A stretch of 64,000 nt of DNA. Source: Diploptera punctata. Lineage: Eukaryota; Arthropoda; Insecta; Blattodea; Blaberidae. The notes under the pieces were generated by a model, which had not been told where the DNA came from, searched no databases, and worked only from the letters and a program-made list of their open reading frames with translations. Shown piece after piece: positions 61,528 through 64,000 of this stretch; position 1 is the first letter of the stretch; every line of letters begins with the position of its first letter. Both the position numbers and the translations under genes were made by a program. The stretch is taken from the NCBI GenBank assembly GCA_030220185.1, contig JASPKZ010007250.1:2083001-2147000 (forward strand), in the 5' to 3' direction.

Positions 61528-62226
61528 TTTAAATTATAATATAAAATTATAAAATTGTTACCTGATAGGTCCGTCTCCTTAAATTTGTAAGGTATTAATT
61601 GTTTGCAGGCCTTTCGGGAATAGTCCCACCATCATCATAAGGAACAGTAGGCAGGCCAGTATCTGTATTTTGTAAGCCCATGTTTTTCCCTTTACAGAGA
61701 TTTAGGCGCTCTCCCCTTACAGGGAAGAATTTGAACCATACTAATTTTGTTACACTTGTTTTCGTATGGATGTCATTTTGAATGGTCCGTGGTCAGCGTT
61801 CGGCCTCATACTGACATCTAGGAAACCAAGGTAGTACTAAGACGGGAAAATTCGGTAAATTTTGCTTAGAGGCCTTTTCATTCAGGCTTAAGGATTTTTT
61901 ACGAGTCTGAAAATCTCCAGACTCGGGACCCACGGCTTAAAGTCCCTCCCGGAGGACTTGCTCCTTAGATTTTTCCGTCCTAAAAAATCCATCGACCCCG
62001 GCCGGGTTTGAACCCGCGACCCTCGGAACTAGAGGCAAGGAGCATAAGCACTAGTCCACCGCGGCCGATTTCACTGTATTTCATTCAGGCTTATTAGATA
62101 CAGACCTATCTCTTGCTCTTTCTGCTGATGATGGGACTAGTCCCGAAAGGCCTAGAGAGAATTAATACTTTACAAAGCTGAGGAGAGAGACCTATATGGC
62201 AACAATTTTATAATTTTATATTATAG
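61528..62226. mobile_element. Hammerhead foldback split by SINE3
   Basis: Left arm 61528-61670 (TATAATATAAAATTATAAAAT, GTCCGTCTCC, GCAGGCCTTTCGGGA) and right arm 62074-62226 (CTGATGA 62125-62131, helix II GGGAC..GTCCC, GAAA 62145-62148, GGCCTA, GCTGAGGAGAGAGAC, ATTTTATAATTTTATATTATA). The left-arm core is degraded. The SINE3 inserted near the centre. Confidence 0.75.
61663..62081 (-). mobile_element. SINE3 with 8-bp TSD, nested in foldback
   Basis: Minus-strand element 61671-62073, highly similar to the plus-strand copy 1 kb upstream, with an intact B box (GGTTCAAACCC on the minus strand). CTGTATTT at 61663-61670 and 62074-62081 is the TSD. Confidence 0.9.
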
Positions 62227-63295
62227 TTCGTTAGTCCTGCAAGACAACCCATCTAGGAGAGACAACTCGAAAATAAAACGAGGCAGTCTGAGCTCTGGAG
62301 CTGGGTGAAGGCAATCGGCCTAGGGAGGAAACCCCGAATGATAAACCCGCCATGAAAATGGGCTAGCAACCCACTTCAAGGTGTATCTTATACATTGCTC
62401 GCAGTCCCAAAGATCAAGCCTCGGATCAAAGACGGAAAATGCACATCCAATACGTCTTCCTCCGAGGAGTGATTTTGGAAATAAACAGGATGAAAATCCT
62501 ACAAATTATGTTCAAAAAGAAGAAGAAGATATTATAATTTTAATTTTGTGGCTAATACTTCTATGGAGTTTTATCATGAATTTTATTAATGTTGACTTGA
62601 TAGAAACTTCAGAAGAAGAATGTGGCCCAAAGCGGGCTGTTGCTCCACTATAATTACGATGAGTAAAAAAATGGCGGTACTACAGTAGCAAAGAAAATCA
62701 AATATAAATTCTGAGCACTGAGATATAAAATAAAATCAAGATATTTTAGTTACCTGGAAACATAATGTTGTATAAATGTGTGAATAAAAACAAAATTGAA
62801 GTTATATTCCACGTCACACAAAATATCTGTTTCATTCTCACAGACCAATGTACAACGTGAACGAAAACAGAGGAAATTAAAAAAATGTAAGTTATATAAT
62901 ACGTATATATTTTATCAGATATTATTTTAAAAACCCTATACACCTCTACAACATACCAACATTAACATAAGACCTTGAGTAAAACACTGAACTATGTCCA
63001 TAATATTTCAAAATTAATTTTTCAAATCTTTGTAATGGTATGGACTCCGGAAGGGAAAAACTGCACTTAAACTTACCTCATATATTTTCGAAGTCCGATA
63101 GAACAACAGTACGCATACGACAGAGTTTATAGAGCCAGCGGTAACTCACCATCGAACCACATGTAGATTATCATCCTTGCCACATACCGATTATTATCGA
63201 TATCGTACTAAAGTTCATACAGGTTATGCTAGTTGGCAGCACGTCGCTATAAAATTTAAATGACAAATCTGTGCAATAAATCTCGAAATCTATGT
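62227..63295. other. Unassigned sequence
   Basis: 62227-62500 is GC-richer (CTCTGGAGCTGGGTGAAGGC, AACCCGCCATGAAAATGGGC) and might be a retroelement 5' region. The rest is AT-rich. No gene could be supported. Confidence 0.35.
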
Positions 63296-63297
63296 TA

Positions 63298-63775
63298 AAG
63301 AAATATCATCATCATCACTCCAGGGATTAGGCAATTGCCCGTTCCGACTTCATATTGCATCAGCCCAACGTCTTCTAGGTCTTCCAACATCACGCCTTCC
63401 TCTTGCTTGATAATTTCTTGCTAACAATGGATATCTCTCCTTACTCATTCCATCCATGTGATCAATCCATTTCTGTCTGTAATTCGTGACCTTATCCAAT
63501 AAAGGCTGTACTTTCAATTCTTCTCTTATATCCTCATTTCTTATTCTATCAAGTCTTGTACATCCTTTTACTTGTCTTAGGAACCTCATCTCCGCCGTCT
63601 GTATTCTATCCTTCTGTTTTTTCAGTGGAGCCCAAGTTTCACATCCATACAATATTGTGGGAACCGCCATAACATTATACATTTTTATCTTGGTTTCTTT
63701 TCTAATTTTATTTTTAAATGTTCTCTGTATTGTTCCACACACCGTCTGAAATTTATTTATTTTGGAGTCAATATA
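63298..63775 (-). mobile_element. LINE-C RT C-terminus, nearly intact frame
   Basis: Minus-strand copy with a GATGATGAT tail at 63304-63316. The frame 63742-63350 is open: MCGTIQRTFKNKIRKETKIKMYNVMAVPTILYGCETW, AEMRFLRQVKGCTRLDRIRNEDIREELKVQPLLDKV, QKWIDHMDGMSKERYPLLARNYQARGRRDVGRPRRRWADAI. It is the least damaged LINE-C in the window, 5'-truncated at about 63775. Confidence 0.9.
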
Positions 63776-64000
63776 TTAATAATATTAAGATTACCAAACG
63801 TTTATTAAAAATGGGTGTACACTTACTTATCACTTCCTAACGCCGTTCGAACCAGCGATAACCGAAACCAGCTATTAAAAAGTCAAAGAATAAGTAATAT
63901 ACACTGTGGAGAAAATAGCAGTTAGCATCACAATATTGTCTAACGGTGTCGTAATAATGTGATTTGCGTATTTAAATAAATACTTGAAAATTGTCTAATC
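63776..64000. other. No recognisable feature
   Basis: Short unassigned flank at the window end. Confidence 0.5.

Overview
This window looks like part of a large, repeat-dense insect genome. A cockroach-like or other big-genome polyneopteran is my guess from the style of the repeats, and it is inference only. It carries one host-gene feature I can name with confidence: a single minus-strand exon at 52579-52872 that encodes the first immunoglobulin domain of a LAR-type receptor protein tyrosine phosphatase. It has consensus splice sites and phase 1 on both sides. Much of the rest may therefore be intron of a Lar gene read right to left, but no second exon was found to prove it.

Almost everything else is mobile DNA in nested layers. 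(1) Non-LTR retrotransposon remnants, nearly all 5'-truncated copies of the reverse transcriptase (RT) C-terminus. LINE-A, probably RTE-like with a YADD RT and a short TAAG-type 3' tail, has about twenty pieces, and several keep perfect target-site duplications (TSDs). LINE-B, C, E, I and Q share a different RT tail and end in GAT or GAA repeats. LINE-F is CR1/jockey-like. LINE-K, L, M, T and U are further families. (2) tRNA-headed SINEs of at least five kinds (SINE1 to SINE5). (3) Terminal-inverted-repeat and foldback DNA elements. Family G has nine pieces and an internal hairpin. Family H carries a conserved 47-codon coding relic. Family N is Harbinger-like with TAA TSDs. Families O and P are larger, and several near-complete palindromes occur. 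(4) Two tRNA-like sequences followed by T runs, and many microsatellites, some of which are the 3' tails of LINEs.

Layout: 1-7.7 kb, nested LINE-F, SINE1, hammerhead foldback, H, LINE-A and a MITE. 7.7-16.8 kb, LINE fragments, a promoter-like block at 8.4 kb, G and nested SINEs. 17-24 kb, a sparse stretch with one tRNA-like sequence, then LINE-E/F and G. 24-32 kb, LINE-M/N, O, G, a long ATT-rich tract and three 296-bp tandem units. 32-46 kb, P with nested LINE-B, then a dense LINE-A, G, SINE2 and LINE-C mosaic. 46-52.5 kb, a tRNA-like sequence, LINE pieces and a 325-bp hammerhead palindrome. 52.6 kb, the Lar exon. 53-64 kb, foldbacks, LINE-A/L, two inverted SINE3 copies and LINE-C.

The most interesting signal is a set of hammerhead-ribozyme-like cores (CTGANGA, a hairpin, GAAA, a short self-complementary helix III, then a UH cleavage site). 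They occur in at least three sequence families and mostly sit in inverted pairs inside palindromic repeats. The best palindrome has 143-nt arms with two mismatches. All the cores share one extra nucleotide between the CTGANGA box and helix II. Short palindromic helix III sequences are a known property of hammerheads in Penelope-like elements, so these repeats may be inverted terminal repeats of such elements.
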